A stretch of DNA of 64,000 bases from positions 186,001-250,000 of the forward strand of contig CBDASJ010000006.1 in the NCBI GenBank assembly GCA_965199555.1, given 5' to 3'. Shown piece by piece: positions 51,241 to 59,534 of this stretch. The notes beneath the pieces were generated by a model. It did not search any database and had not been told where the DNA came from. It saw only the letters and a list, made by a program, of their open reading frames with translations. The translations under genes were made by a program, and so were the position numbers. The DNA is from LMUY01 sp965199555. GTDB taxonomy: Bacteria > Pseudomonadota > Alphaproteobacteria > Acetobacterales > Acetobacteraceae. Position 1 is the stretch's first letter; the number at the start of each line of letters is the position of its first letter.

Positions 51241-52308
51241 ATGACCACCATGCCAGACACCCTCCTTCGCACCGTCGCGAACACTGCGCGGAACGCCGCT
51301 ATGGCGCCGGTCTGGGCGGCCCAATTGCTGACCACCGCGAAATCCTTCATCGACAACCCGATCATCGGCAGCCCGGCGCTAAACGAGCGCGGCCTCCATG
51401 CTGCCCGGGTCGCGCTCGCCCACCGGCTGGCCCAGTCCCGCCGGCGGCGGCTGGCGCATCTGATGTCCGAGCCCGACCGCGCCGCATTCGACCGGGACGG
51501 CTTCGTGGTGAAGCGGGATTTCCTGCCGGCGGAAACGTTCGAGACCCTGCGTGCCCAGGTGGAGCGCTATCGCGGCGGCATGCGGGAAACCGTGCAGGGC
51601 AACGCCGTCACCCGGCGCACGGCGCTCAGCCCGGACGTGCTCACCCACCTGTCGGCCGTGTCGCAATTGCTGAAGATGCCGGAATGGCGCGGCCCGTTGC
51701 GCTACGCCGCCAGCTACGATGCGGAGCCGATCACCTATATCCAAACCATCCTGACGCACGCCACGGTCGGCCCGGACGATCCGCAATGCATCCTGCACGC
51801 GGACACCTTCCACCCGACGGTGAAGGCCTGGCTGTTCCTGACCGACGTGGACGAGGATGAGGGGCCGTTCACCTACGTGGCCGGCTCGCACCGCCTCACC
51901 CCGCAGCGCCGGGCCTGGGAACGCCGGATGAGCCAGGGCATGGCGCAGCAAAGCGACCGGCTGACGCAGCGCGGCTCCTTCCGGGTGCAGCCGGAGGAAC
52001 TGGACGGGCTTGGCCTGCCGCAGCCGACCAAGTTCGCCGTGCCGGCGAACACGCTGGTGGTCGCCGACACCCACGGCTTCCATGCCCGTGGCGTCAGCGT
52101 CCGGCCGTCCCGCCGGGTGGAGGTATGGGCCTCCGGACGGCGCAACCCGTTCCTGCCCTGGACCGGCCTGGATATCTGGACGATCGCCGCCCTGGGGCAG
52201 CGCCGCATGCCGGTGTTCTGGAAGTATCGGGACGCGATGGCCGCGCTGAAGGGTCGGCAAAGCCTGTGGCGCGAACGACGGGACGTGGCGCCGTTCGACG
52301 CTTCCTAG
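51241..52308 (+). CDS. phytanoyl-CoA dioxygenase (PhyH) family protein
   Basis: A 355-residue non-haem iron, 2-oxoglutarate-dependent dioxygenase-like protein. FDRDGFVVKRDFLPAETFE is the common PhyH entry. The iron ligands appear as H-x-D in ILHADTFHPTVKAW and a late His in VVADTHGFHARG. Between them EGPFTYVAGSHRLTPQR is typical. The substrate is unknown. An N-terminal extension of about 75 residues precedes the domain. It follows the hydrolase-TPR gene by 118 nt and ends 11 nt from the stop of the convergent ABC exporter. Confidence 0.82.
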   Translation: MTTMPDTLLRTVANTARNAAMAPVWAAQLLTTAKSFIDNPIIGSPALNERGLHAARVALAHRLAQSRRRRLAHLMSEPDRAAFDRDGFVVKRDFLPAETFETLRAQVERYRGGMRETVQGNAVTRRTALSPDVLTHLSAVSQLLKMPEWRGPLRYAASYDAEPITYIQTILTHATVGPDDPQCILHADTFHPTVKAWLFLTDVDEDEGPFTYVAGSHRLTPQRRAWERRMSQGMAQQSDRLTQRGSFRVQPEELDGLGLPQPTKFAVPANTLVVADTHGFHARGVSVRPSRRVEVWASGRRNPFLPWTGLDIWTIAALGQRRMPVFWKYRDAMAALKGRQSLWRERRDVAPFDAS

Positions 52309-52319
52309 GCCGGTAGCGG

Positions 52320-54041
52320 CTACACGGCCGCGCCGAACTGCGCCTCGTGCAGCCGGTGATACGCGCCGCCGGCTCGCAACAACTCGTCGTGCCGGCCCTG
52401 CTCCGCCACGCCGGCGCGGTCCACGACGACGATGCGGTCGGCGTTGCGGATCGTGGCCAGGCGATGCGCGATCACCAGCGTCGTGCGCCCGGCCGACAGC
52501 GCCAGCAAAGCGGCTTGCACCGCGCGTTCCGTTTCACTGTCGAGCGCGCTGGTCGCCTCGTCCAGGATCAGGATCGGCGGATTTTTCAGGAACATACGGG
52601 CGATCGCCAGCCGCTGCTTCTGGCCGCCCGACAGCTTGACGCCGCGCTCGCCGATCAGCGTGTCCAGCCCGGCGGGCAGCGACTGGATCACGCCGTCCAA
52701 CTGCGCACGCCGGGCCGCGTCCAGGATGTCCTCCTCCGGCGCGTCCAGCCGGCCATAGGCGATGTTTTCCCGCAGCGTGCCGCCGAACAGGAACACGTCC
52801 TGCTGCACGATGCCGATCTGCCCGCGCAAGGAGGCCAGGGTCATGTCGCGGATGTCGATGCCGTCGATTGTGATGCGGCCGGATTGCACCTCGTAGAAGC
52901 GCGGCAGCAGGGAGCACAGCGTGGTCTTGCCCGCGCCGGACGGCCCGACAAAGGCCACGGTCTGCCCGGCCGCGACCGTCAGCTCCACGCCGCGCAGCAC
53001 CGTGCGGCCGTTGCCATAGCCGAAGGACACGCGGTCGAACCGGATGTCGCCCCGCAGCGGGCCGGCCGCCACCGCATGCGGCGCGTCCACGATGTCCGGC
53101 TCGATCTCCAGCAGCTCGGAATAGCGGCGGAAGCCGGCGATGCCCTTCGGGTAGGTTTCCAGCACGCCGTTGATCTTCTCGACCGGGCGCAGGAACACGC
53201 CGACCAACAGCAGGAAGGAAATGAAGCCGCCCTCGGAAAGCTGGCCGTGCAGCACGAACCAGGTGCCGGCCACCATCACCACCATCTGCGTCAGCCGCAT
53301 GCCCAGATAGGTGATGGAGGAGGATGCGGCCATCAGCCGGTAGGCCTGCAACTTGGTATTCCGATACTGCGCGTTGTCGACGGCGAACAGCCGGCGCTCA
53401 TGCTCCTCGTTGGCGAAGGCTTGCACCACGCGCATGCCGCCGACATTCTCCTCGATGCGGGCGTTGAACGCGCCCACCTGGCCGAACAACGCGCGGAAAT
53501 TGCGGGTCATGCGCGCGCCGTAGCGGGACGACAGCACGGTGACGACCGGCGTGATGATGAGCGTCATCAAGGCGAGCGGGGTGTTCACCGCGAACATCAG
53601 CGCAAAGGCGCCGACGAACGTCATCACGGCGATGAACAGGTCCTCCGGTCCGTGATGCGCGACCTCCCCCACATCCTCCAGATCCTTGGTGACGTGGGTG
53701 ATCAGGTTGCCGGTCTTGCTGTTGTCGTAGAACGAGAAGGAAAGCTTCTGCAGGTGGTCGAACGCCCGGCGCCGCATCTCCGTCTCGATGTTGATGCCGA
53801 GCAGGTGGCCCCAATACACCACCACGGCCGTCAGCCCGGTGTTGGCCAGGTAGACCAGCAGCAGCAGGGCGGAGGCGAGCATGATCACGCCCCAATCCCG
53901 CCCCGGCAGCAACTGGTCGACAAAGGCGCGCACTGCCATGGGGAAGCCCAGTTCCAGCAGCCCCGACACGATGGCGCAGCCGAAATCCAGCGCGAACAGG
54001 CCGCGATGCGGACGATAATAAGCGAAGAAGCGTTTGAGCAT
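52320..54041 (-). CDS. ABC exporter, fused permease-ATPase (MsbA/multidrug type)
   Basis: A 573-residue half-transporter. The N-terminal domain has six TM helices (VIMLASALLLLVYLANTGL, AVMTFVGAFALMFAVNTPLA and others) and the cytoplasmic coupling segments of the exporter type I fold. The C-terminal ATPase has Walker A GPSGAGKTT, signature KLSGGQKQR, Walker B ILILDEATSALD. It probably works as a homodimer exporting a lipid or drug. Met 54041 is chosen; it is divergent from the TetR gene. Confidence 0.92.
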   Translation of the reverse strand: MLKRFFAYYRPHRGLFALDFGCAIVSGLLELGFPMAVRAFVDQLLPGRDWGVIMLASALLLLVYLANTGLTAVVVYWGHLLGINIETEMRRRAFDHLQKLSFSFYDNSKTGNLITHVTKDLEDVGEVAHHGPEDLFIAVMTFVGAFALMFAVNTPLALMTLIITPVVTVLSSRYGARMTRNFRALFGQVGAFNARIEENVGGMRVVQAFANEEHERRLFAVDNAQYRNTKLQAYRLMAASSSITYLGMRLTQMVVMVAGTWFVLHGQLSEGGFISFLLLVGVFLRPVEKINGVLETYPKGIAGFRRYSELLEIEPDIVDAPHAVAAGPLRGDIRFDRVSFGYGNGRTVLRGVELTVAAGQTVAFVGPSGAGKTTLCSLLPRFYEVQSGRITIDGIDIRDMTLASLRGQIGIVQQDVFLFGGTLRENIAYGRLDAPEEDILDAARRAQLDGVIQSLPAGLDTLIGERGVKLSGGQKQRLAIARMFLKNPPILILDEATSALDSETERAVQAALLALSAGRTTLVIAHRLATIRNADRIVVVDRAGVAEQGRHDELLRAGGAYHRLHEAQFGAAV

Positions 54042-54179
54042 GCAGCTTTGTACCCGCTGCACCTTGCGCGCGATAGTACCGCCCGAGCATCGAGCAGCCA
54101 TGGCACCGCCGCAACGCAGTCCTGCCAGCGAGCACCGGGCCTTGGCAAATGGTGCAGCACAGCATTAATGTGATTTTCA

Positions 54180-54197
54180 CCAAACGCTTGTTTGGTA
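54180..54197. promoter_or_regulatory. candidate TetR operator palindrome
   Basis: ACCAAACGCTTGTTTGGT has perfect 7-bp arms (ACCAAAC/GTTTGGT) around a 4-bp centre. It lies 22 nt before the TetR start and 138 nt before the divergent ABC exporter start. The form is typical for a dimeric TetR-family repressor and suggests autoregulation. CAAAC-N4-GTTTG is similar to sites of fatty-acid-related TetR repressors. Confidence 0.55.
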
Positions 54198-54219
54198 GCG
54201 ACTTCGATGGATCACCGCT

Positions 54220-54816
54220 TTGCCCCTGGAGAGCATCAAACCGGACAGCCGACGGCAGGATATCCTGCACCAGGCCACGCTGCTGTTCGGCGCACGCGGC
54301 TATGGCCAAACGTCCATCCGCGACATCGCCGCAGCCGTCGGCATGCTGCCGGGCTCGGTCTACTATCACTTCGCGTCGAAAGAGGCGCTGCTCGCGGCCG
54401 TATATGCCGAGGTGATCGACCGCTCGATCGCCCAGGTGGAGGGTGTCATCGCCGGCTACGCCGACGCGTGGGACCGCCTGGAGGCGGCGGCGGCGGCCCA
54501 CCTGTCCCTGCTGCTGGCGGATGGCGCGCTCGCCGCCGTGGTAGTGGACGGCCCGCGGCAAACCAGCGCCGCCCGCAACGAGCTGGTGCGGCAGCGCGAC
54601 CGCTACGAGGCGGTGTTCCGCCGCCTGGTCGCCGCCATCCCCCTGCCGCCCGGCGTGCCGCCCGGTGCCTTCCGCCTCGCCTTGTTGGGCGCGCTGAACT
54701 GGGCGCTCACCTGGTACCGCCCGGACGGCGATCCGCCGGAGGTCGTCGCGCGCGACCTGTTTGCCATCTTCCGCGCCAGCCACCCGTCCCTTGGGAGCCC
54801 CGAAAGCAAGCCATGA
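54220..54816 (+). CDS. TetR/AcrR family transcriptional regulator
   Basis: A 198-residue regulator. The N-terminal helix-turn-helix is clear: RRQDILHQATLLFGARGYGQ, TSIRDIAAAVGMLPGSVYYH and FASKEALLAAVY. The C-terminal ligand domain is not diagnostic. The start is inferred as TTG 54220, the best in-frame codon before the homology. Its stop overlaps the PHA depolymerase start (ATGA at 54813-54816), and an acyl-CoA ligase follows, so it probably senses an acyl-CoA. The palindrome at 54180 would be its operator. Confidence 0.9.
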   Translation: MPLESIKPDSRRQDILHQATLLFGARGYGQTSIRDIAAAVGMLPGSVYYHFASKEALLAAVYAEVIDRSIAQVEGVIAGYADAWDRLEAAAAAHLSLLLADGALAAVVVDGPRQTSAARNELVRQRDRYEAVFRRLVAAIPLPPGVPPGAFRLALLGALNWALTWYRPDGDPPEVVARDLFAIFRASHPSLGSPESKP

Positions 54817-56030
54817 TGCTTTACCAGATGTACGACCTCCAGCGGATGGCGCTGCAGCCGATGCGCGCGATGGTCACCGGCGCGCTGTCGATGATGCACA
54901 ACCCGCTGTGGGAGGAAACGCCGTTCGGCCGCATGACCACGGCGGCGCTGGACAGCTTCGAGCACACCACCCGCACCTTCGTGAAGCCGGCCTTCGGCCA
55001 TACCGAAACCACGGTCGACGGCCAAGCGGTCGAGGTGATGGAGGAGGTGGCGCTGCGCCTGCCCTGGTGCGACCTGCTGCACTTCAAGCGCGCGGCCGAG
55101 CGGCCGAACGACCCGGTGCTGCTTATCGTGGCGCCCATGTCCGGCCATTTCGCCACGCTGCTGCGCGGCACGGTGGAGGCGTTCCTACCCGACCACGACG
55201 TGTTCATCACGGATTGGCAGGACGCCAAGGACATGCCGGTGACGGCGGCCGGCTTCGACTTCGATGACTACGTCGATTACGTCACCACCTTCTGCGAGCA
55301 TCTTGGCCCGCAAACCCACATGGTGGCGGTGTGCCAGCCGGCCGTGCCCGTGCTGGCAGCGACCGCGCTGATGAACGCGGAGGAGAACGCCGCGGCGCCG
55401 CGTTCCATTACGCTGATCGGCGGCCCGATCGACACCCGCAAGGCACCGACCGAAGTCAACCGCTTTGCCAAGCAACACGATCTGGACTGGTTCAAGCACA
55501 ACGTCATCCACCAGGTGCCATTCGGCAATGCCGGCTTCATGCGGCCGGTTTACCCGGGCTTCGTGCAGCTTGCCGGGTTCATGGCGATGAATCTGGGCCG
55601 CCACATGGAAGCGCACTACCAGATGTTCAACCATCTGGTAGACGGCGACGGGGAGCCGCTGGCGGCCAAGCGGGCCTTCTACGACGAATATCGCTCGGTG
55701 ATGGATCTGTCGGCGGAGTTCTACCTGCAAACCATTCGCGCCGTGTTCCAGGAGCATTTGCTGCCGCGCGGGCTGCTGATGTCGCGCGGCCGCAAGGTCG
55801 ACCCGGCCGCGATCACCCGCACCGCGATCATGACGGTGGAAGGCGAGCGCGACGACATTTCCGGCATCGGGCAAACCCGCGTCACGCACGAGCTGACGCC
55901 CAACCTGGCCGAAGACAAGCACGAGCATTGGGAGCAGCCAAAGGTCGGGCACTACGGTCTGTTCAACGGCGCCCGCTTCCGCAACGAGATCGCCCCGCGC
56001 ATCAAGGCTTTCATCGCCAAGCACGGTTAG
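54813..56030 (+). CDS. phaZ: intracellular polyhydroxyalkanoate depolymerase
   Basis: A 405-residue protein matching the intracellular PHB depolymerase family: MMLYQMYDLQRMALQPMRAM at the start, TDWQDAKDMPVTAAGFDFDD, VAVCQPAVPVLAATALMN with the Cys nucleophile, and HELTPNLAEDKHEHWEQPKV with the catalytic His near the end. The enzyme releases 3-hydroxybutyrate from storage granules. It is translationally coupled to the TetR gene and followed by the ligase gene. A signal peptide is absent, in line with a cytoplasmic role. Confidence 0.92.
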   Translation: MMLYQMYDLQRMALQPMRAMVTGALSMMHNPLWEETPFGRMTTAALDSFEHTTRTFVKPAFGHTETTVDGQAVEVMEEVALRLPWCDLLHFKRAAERPNDPVLLIVAPMSGHFATLLRGTVEAFLPDHDVFITDWQDAKDMPVTAAGFDFDDYVDYVTTFCEHLGPQTHMVAVCQPAVPVLAATALMNAEENAAAPRSITLIGGPIDTRKAPTEVNRFAKQHDLDWFKHNVIHQVPFGNAGFMRPVYPGFVQLAGFMAMNLGRHMEAHYQMFNHLVDGDGEPLAAKRAFYDEYRSVMDLSAEFYLQTIRAVFQEHLLPRGLLMSRGRKVDPAAITRTAIMTVEGERDDISGIGQTRVTHELTPNLAEDKHEHWEQPKVGHYGLFNGARFRNEIAPRIKAFIAKHG

Positions 56031-56080
56031 CGGCGGCGCTAGGGGTGCTTTGCCGCCCCGGCAGGAAGCACGCTAAGACT

Positions 56081-56112
56081 CCCCCAATGCCCGGCTGAAC
56101 CGGCGTTGGGGG
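56081..56112 (+). promoter_or_regulatory. stem-loop covering the ribosome binding site of the acyl-CoA ligase
   Basis: CCCCCAATGCCCGG (56081-56094), loop CTGAA, CCGGCGTTGGGGG (56100-56112) forms a long stem with one bulge. The 3' arm GTTGGGGG is also the Shine-Dalgarno region of the start at 56119, six bases further on. It could be a terminator for phaZ or could limit translation of the ligase gene. There is no T run after the stem, which argues against a classic terminator. Confidence 0.5.
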
Positions 56113-56118
56113 AAAACG

Positions 56119-57759
56119 ATGCTGGGACTGATGCAAACGCGACCGCTGATGATTTCCTCGATCATCCAGCACGCCGCCCGCAACCATGCCGACACGGAGA
56201 TCGTGTCGCGCACGGTGGACGACACGATCCATCGCATCAGCTATCGCGGTATCGAAGTGCGCATGCGCCGGCTGGTGCGGACCCTGCAACGGCTGGGCGT
56301 GACGCAGGGCGGCCGGGTCGGCACGCTAGCCTGGAACGGCTTCCGCCATTTGGAGGTGTACTACGCCGCGCCGGGCATGGGCGCCCTGTACCACACGATC
56401 AATCCCCGGCTCGGCGCCGACGACATCGCCTACATTATCGAAGATGCCGCCGACTCCGTGCTGTTCGTCGAAACCAGCTTCGCTCCCCTGCTGGAAGCGC
56501 TCGCGCCGCGGATTTCCACCCGCCACATCGTGATGATGACGGACCCGGCGCACATGCCGGAGGTGGCGTTGGCGCCCGGACAGACCCTGCATTGCTACGA
56601 GACGCTGATGGCGGAAGCGGACGAGGACTACGCCTGGCCCGAGTTCGACGAACTGACGGCGGCCGGGCTGTGCTACACCTCTGGCACCACCGGGCGGCCC
56701 AAGGGCGTGCTGTACAGCCACCGCTCCACCGTGCTGCATGCTTATGCCGTGAACATGGCGGACGTGTTCGGATTGCGCGCGGCGGACCGGGTGATGCCGG
56801 TCGTACCCATGTTCCACGTCAACGCCTGGGGCACGCCGTTCTCCGCGCCGCTGGTCGGCGCCACGTTGGTGATGCCCGGCCGGCACCTAGACGGCGCCAG
56901 CCTCACCGCGCTGATGAATGCCGAGCGGGTTACGGTGTCCGCCGGTGTGCCGACCATCTGGCTCGGGCTGTTGCAGCATTTGCGCGCGTCCGGCACCCGG
57001 CTGGACACCGTGCAGTCGCTGGTGATCGGCGGGTCCGCCTGCCCACCCATGCTGATCGACGCCTTCGCGCGGGAGTACGGCATCCGGGTCGACCATGCCT
57101 GGGGCATGACGGAAATGAGCCCGCTCGGCACCTACAACAAGCCGAAGGCGAACGAGGGCGCGATGGGCGCCGATGCCGTGGCCAAGCGCCGTCAGGGCCA
57201 GGGGCGCAGCATCTTCGGCGTCGAGATGAAGATCGTGGATGGTTCAGGCCAGGCTTTGCCCTGGGACGGGATCGCGTTCGGCGACCTGCTCGTGCGGGGC
57301 CACTGGGTGTGCCAGCGCTATTTCGGCGGCAACGCCGGCGGCGGCGTGGATGCGGATGGCTGGTTCGCCACCGGCGACGTCGCCACGATCGACCCGGACG
57401 GCTTCATGGAAATCACCGACCGGTCGAAGGACGTAATCAAGTCGGGCGGCGAATGGATCAGCTCGATCACCTTGGAGAACATCGCCGTCGCCCATCCGGA
57501 CGTGGCGGAAGCCGCCATCATCGCCGCGGAACATCCGAAATGGGACGAGCGCCCGCTGCTGTTGGTGGTGCCGACCACCGGGCGCACCATCGACGCCGAC
57601 GCGTTGCTGGCCAGCTACGCCGGGCACGTGCCGAAATGGTGGTTGCCGGACGAGGTGCTCGTGGTCGCCGAATTGCCCCATACGGCGACCGGTAAACTCA
57701 ACAAGCTCGCATTGCGGACACAGTACGGACAGCATTTCATGGGAAATGCCGCAGTGTGA
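56119..57759 (+). CDS. long-chain-fatty-acid-CoA ligase (AMP-binding)
   Basis: A 546-residue adenylating enzyme. YTSGTTGRPKGVLYSH is the P-loop, WGMTEMSPLGTY motif A5, DGWFATGDVATIDPDGFMEI motif A7, DRSKDVIKSGGEWIS motif A8 with the hinge Asp, and TATGKLNKLALR the catalytic Lys. It activates a fatty or aromatic acid to its CoA thioester; the close likeness to AlkK/medium-chain ligases favours fatty acids. It lies after phaZ in the same direction and supplies substrate for the beta-oxidation genes on the other strand. Confidence 0.92.
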   Translation: MLGLMQTRPLMISSIIQHAARNHADTEIVSRTVDDTIHRISYRGIEVRMRRLVRTLQRLGVTQGGRVGTLAWNGFRHLEVYYAAPGMGALYHTINPRLGADDIAYIIEDAADSVLFVETSFAPLLEALAPRISTRHIVMMTDPAHMPEVALAPGQTLHCYETLMAEADEDYAWPEFDELTAAGLCYTSGTTGRPKGVLYSHRSTVLHAYAVNMADVFGLRAADRVMPVVPMFHVNAWGTPFSAPLVGATLVMPGRHLDGASLTALMNAERVTVSAGVPTIWLGLLQHLRASGTRLDTVQSLVIGGSACPPMLIDAFAREYGIRVDHAWGMTEMSPLGTYNKPKANEGAMGADAVAKRRQGQGRSIFGVEMKIVDGSGQALPWDGIAFGDLLVRGHWVCQRYFGGNAGGGVDADGWFATGDVATIDPDGFMEITDRSKDVIKSGGEWISSITLENIAVAHPDVAEAAIIAAEHPKWDERPLLLVVPTTGRTIDADALLASYAGHVPKWWLPDEVLVVAELPHTATGKLNKLALRTQYGQHFMGNAAV

Positions 57760-57813
57760 GTGAACGCCAGCCACCTGCGGACGTTGCTCCCGCAACCGTA
57801 GAGGAGAATCTCG

Positions 57814-58056
57814 ATGAAGTTGATCGTTGCGCTGGCTGCCGCGCTGACCCTGGGCAGCACCACGTTACCGTTATCGGCTGAGGCCGCTGGCTGTGTGTCG
57901 GGCGCAGCAGTCGGTGGCGTTGCCGGCCACATGGCCGGCCACCACGGTGTGTTGGGTGCCGCCGCCGGATGCGCTATCGGCCACCACGAGAACAACAAGC
58001 GCAATGCCGCCGCAGCTTCCACGTCCGCCGCCGCGCCGTCCACGACTACGAAGTGA
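57814..58056 (+). CDS. small secreted glycine-zipper peptide, first of a pair
   Basis: An 80-residue protein with a signal peptide (MKLIVALAAALTLGSTTLPL, cleavage near AEAA). The mature part is GCVSGAAVGGVAGHMAGHHG followed by a second GxxxG stretch AAAGCAIGHHENN, then a Ser/Thr/Ala tail. Two Cys and several His are spaced evenly. It is a likely periplasmic or outer-membrane glycine-zipper peptide of unknown role. The ribosome site GAGGAG is good. A paralogue follows 16 nt later. Confidence 0.75.
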   Translation: MKLIVALAAALTLGSTTLPLSAEAAGCVSGAAVGGVAGHMAGHHGVLGAAAGCAIGHHENNKRNAAAASTSAAAPSTTTK

Positions 58057-58072
58057 ATTGGAGCCTTCCCGC

Positions 58073-58351
58073 ATGAAGACACTTGCAGCCTTGGCTATCC
58101 TGGTAGCGGCGTCTGCCGTCGCCGTTCCGCAGCAGGCCGGCGCTGTCGGCTGCCTGTCCGGTGCAGCAGTTGGCGGCGTGGCGGGGCACTTCGCCGGCCA
58201 TCACGGCTTGCTTGGCGCCGCAGCGGGTTGTGCGGTTGGGCATCACGCCCGCGTCATGCAGCGCCGCCGTGACGCCGCTATGTCCGAACAGGACCGCGCG
58301 TATCAGGGTGGCGGCACGCCGGGTGGCTACCAGGGCGAACCCTACCGCTAA
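58073..58351 (+). CDS. small secreted glycine-zipper peptide, second of a pair
   Basis: A 92-residue paralogue of the gene before it. The signal peptide is MKTLAALAILVAASAVAVPQ with cleavage near AGA. The mature core GCLSGAAVGGVAGHFAGHHG and AAAGCAVGHHA matches the first peptide almost residue for residue, and the C-terminal tail (Q/G-rich, YQGGGTPGGYQGEPYR) differs. Tandem duplication is evident. Function unknown. Confidence 0.75.
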   Translation: MKTLAALAILVAASAVAVPQQAGAVGCLSGAAVGGVAGHFAGHHGLLGAAAGCAVGHHARVMQRRRDAAMSEQDRAYQGGGTPGGYQGEPYR

Positions 58352-58360
58352 TAGGCCAGT

Positions 58361-58390
58361 TGTTGGAGGCGGCTCAAACCGCCTCCAACA
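58361..58390. terminator. bidirectional hairpin between convergent genes
   Basis: TGTTGGAGGCGG (58361-58372), loop CTCAAA, CCGCCTCCAACA (58379-58390): a perfect 12-bp stem at the meeting point of two convergent transcripts. The minus-strand acyl-CoA dehydrogenase stop (58374) lies inside the loop, so the right arm is coding for its last residues. No strong T run follows on either side. Confidence 0.65.
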
Positions 58391-59516
58391 CGCCTCCCTG
58401 TTCTGCAAGTTTAGCGAGATGCGCGTCGGCATCTCCGAACATCAATTCAATCATCGACATACGTTTGAAATAATGACCGACCATGTATTCCATGGTCACG
58501 CCGATGCCGCCATGGAGTTGCACGGCCTCCTGGCCTAGCCTGCGACCCGAGCGGCCAATCTGCACCTTCGCCGCGGCCACTGCCTTGTGTCGCTCCCCGG
58601 CATCCTCGTCCGCTGACATCATCGTTGCCAGCAGCGCCATGGAACGGGCCTGTTCCAGCAGGACATACATGTCCACTGCGCGGTGCTGCAGCGCTTGGAA
58701 CTCGCCGATGGCGCGGCCGAACTGCTTGCGCTGCTTCATGTAGTCGACCGTGGAGGCGTGCATCGCCGCCATTACGCCGACAGCTTCGGCGGCGAGGAAG
58801 GCCAGCGCCTCGTCCACCACACGGTCAATCGCCGGCAACGCATCCGCCGGGTTGCCCAACGGAATGCCCGTGGCCCCGGCGAGCGAGACTTCCGCCCCAC
58901 GCAGGCCATCCTGCGTCGGATAGCCGCGCACCGACACGCCCTCACTTGGCACGTCCACCAGGAAGAGTCCGATGCCCGCCCGATCCCGCGTGCCGCCCGA
59001 AACGCGCGCCGTCACCAGCAGCTTGTCGGCGCAGTCGCCGTGGAGCACCACGCCCTTCTCGCCTTCCAACCGCCAGCGCGACCCCTCGTTGCGGGCGATC
59101 GTCGACACGTTGTGCAGTTCGTAGCGGGAATGTCGCTCCACATGCGCGAAAGCGAGCAGCAGGTCGCCGGACGCAATGCGCGGCAGCAACTCCGCCTGGG
59201 TTGCCGCATCCGCCGCCCGGCGCAGCAGGCCAGCGCCCAGCACGACCGTGGCCAGATACGGCTCCAACACTAAGCCGCGGCCGAAGGCCTCGGCGACGAT
59301 CATGGTTTCCACCGAGCCGCCGCCAAAGCCGCCATGCTCCTCGGCGATCGGCAGGCCGAGCAAACCCAATTCGGCGAACTGCGACCACATCGCCCGGCTC
59401 CAGCCACCCGGTTCGGCCATGAAGGCGCGGCGCTGCTCGAACCCATACTTGTCAGCGATCAGACGGTCGACACTGTCCTTCAGAAGGCGCTGGTCGTCGT
59501 TCAGGTCGAAATCCAT
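58374..59516 (-). CDS. acyl-CoA dehydrogenase
   Basis: A 380-residue flavoprotein. MDFDLNDDQRLLKDSVDRLI is a typical start. HSRYELHNVSTIARNEGSRW and GVVLHGDCADKLLVTAR form the middle beta domain, and AVQLHGGIGVTMEYMVGHYF the C-terminal helical region. It oxidises an acyl-CoA at C2-C3 and reduces ETF. The usual Glu of the C-terminal loop is not at the MCAD position, as in several subfamilies. It is paired with a second acyl-CoA dehydrogenase 18 nt away, an arrangement seen for heteromeric enzymes. Confidence 0.9.
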   Translation of the reverse strand: MDFDLNDDQRLLKDSVDRLIADKYGFEQRRAFMAEPGGWSRAMWSQFAELGLLGLPIAEEHGGFGGGSVETMIVAEAFGRGLVLEPYLATVVLGAGLLRRAADAATQAELLPRIASGDLLLAFAHVERHSRYELHNVSTIARNEGSRWRLEGEKGVVLHGDCADKLLVTARVSGGTRDRAGIGLFLVDVPSEGVSVRGYPTQDGLRGAEVSLAGATGIPLGNPADALPAIDRVVDEALAFLAAEAVGVMAAMHASTVDYMKQRKQFGRAIGEFQALQHRAVDMYVLLEQARSMALLATMMSADEDAGERHKAVAAAKVQIGRSGRRLGQEAVQLHGGIGVTMEYMVGHYFKRMSMIELMFGDADAHLAKLAEQGGVLEAV

Positions 59517-59534
59517 GCGTGACCCCAAAGACTG

